Assembly: GCA_009774465.1 (NCBI GenBank) | Contig: VSNT01000102.1 | Location: 1-13,845 of the forward strand | Length of the DNA: 13,845 nucleotides | Direction of reading: 5' to 3' | DNA from: Lachnospiraceae bacterium | Lineage (GTDB): Bacteria; Bacillota_A; Clostridia; Lachnospirales; Lachnospiraceae | In this document: positions 13,734 through 13,845 of the stretch, piece after piece | Layout: each line of letters opens with the position of its first letter | Position numbering within the stretch: the stretch's first letter is position 1 | Notes under the pieces: model-generated | Databases searched by the model: none | The model's input: only the letters and a program-made list of their open reading frames with translations | Told to the model about the DNA's origin: nothing | Program-made: the position numbers and the translations under genes

Positions 13734-13742
13734 TGGTATAAT
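13734..13742 (+). promoter_or_regulatory. Extended -10 promoter of the last gene
   Basis: TGGTATAAT has the TG-N extension and a perfect -10 hexamer. The -35 region (around 13711-13719, TTATTTT) is weak, which an extended -10 can tolerate. It predicts an RNA start near 13749 and a leader of about 40 bases. Confidence 0.6.
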
Positions 13743-13790
13743 TTATCGAATAGTATTTTATTTAAATAGAAAGATTGTGAGGAAAAATAT

Positions 13791-13845
13791 ATGGATGATG
13801 TTTCTGGAAGTGCTTTTTTATCATTAATTTGGGGATTACCAATAA
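13791..13845 (+). CDS. Start of an unrecognised gene (partial)
   Basis: An ATG with SD GAGGA (13779-13783) 7 bases upstream and its own promoter opens a frame that runs off the window: MDDVSGSAFLSLIWGLPI. The 18 visible residues are mostly hydrophobic after a short acidic start, so it may be a membrane protein. No family can be named from this length. The separate promoter shows it is not part of the relaxase operon. Confidence 0.5.
   Translation, partial: MDDVSGSAFLSLIWGLPI

Noticed and set aside
1..13845. CRISPR array, tRNA or rRNA genes, insertion sequences
   Set aside because: I saw no regularly spaced direct repeats, no cloverleaf-type or rRNA-like sequence, and no transposase motifs.

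Overview
The window is AT-rich DNA with strong AGGAGG-type ribosome binding sites, all genes on the + strand and very short gaps. It looks like part of an integrative conjugative element (or large conjugative plasmid) of a gut-type Clostridia host, most likely Lachnospiraceae-like. The case rests on a Tn1549/CTn-like gene set seen directly in the translations: an M23 peptidase tail with its HxH motif, a DUF4315-like coiled-coil protein, a DUF4366 (CD1107-family) membrane protein, a DNA topoisomerase III, a MobC-like protein and a MOBP-type relaxase.

Layout: (1) 2-446, the end of a mating-channel region (M23 peptidase C-terminus, DUF4315-like). (2) 439-6550, six exported or membrane-anchored proteins in tight succession: an Ig-repeat protein, the DUF4366 protein, a coiled-coil/collagen/phage-tail-tip protein, a second coiled-coil protein related to it, a 69-aa exported protein and a Cys/His-rich surface protein. 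I read these as a surface or fibre cassette placed between the secretion and DNA-processing genes. (3) 6590-12834, cytoplasmic DNA-processing genes: a 763-aa protein typical of this element type, topB, a mobC-like gene and the relaxase gene, closed by a very long terminator hairpin. (4) 12892-13201, about 300 non-coding bases packed with inverted repeats, a candidate oriT or other single-strand-structured site. (5) 13249-13633, a compact locus laid out like a type I toxin-antitoxin system: two convergent promoters, a 9-codon leader ORF overlapping a 44-aa one-helix peptide, inverted-repeat leaders and a shared central terminator. (6) A promoter, a palindrome and the start of an unrecognised gene at the right edge.

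The strongest unexplained signals are: a 16-bp GC-cored perfect palindrome (TATGCGACGTCGCATA) present three times, twice in frame inside genes and once just upstream of a ribosome binding site; the surface-protein cassette with a collagen stalk and phage-tail-like tip; an Ig-like fold that appears to be divided between two adjacent genes; and the toxin-antitoxin-like locus with mirrored leaders. Working model (inference): the left genes help build and expose a cell-surface structure used in mating, the right genes nick, unwind and process the DNA, and the small locus stabilises the element.
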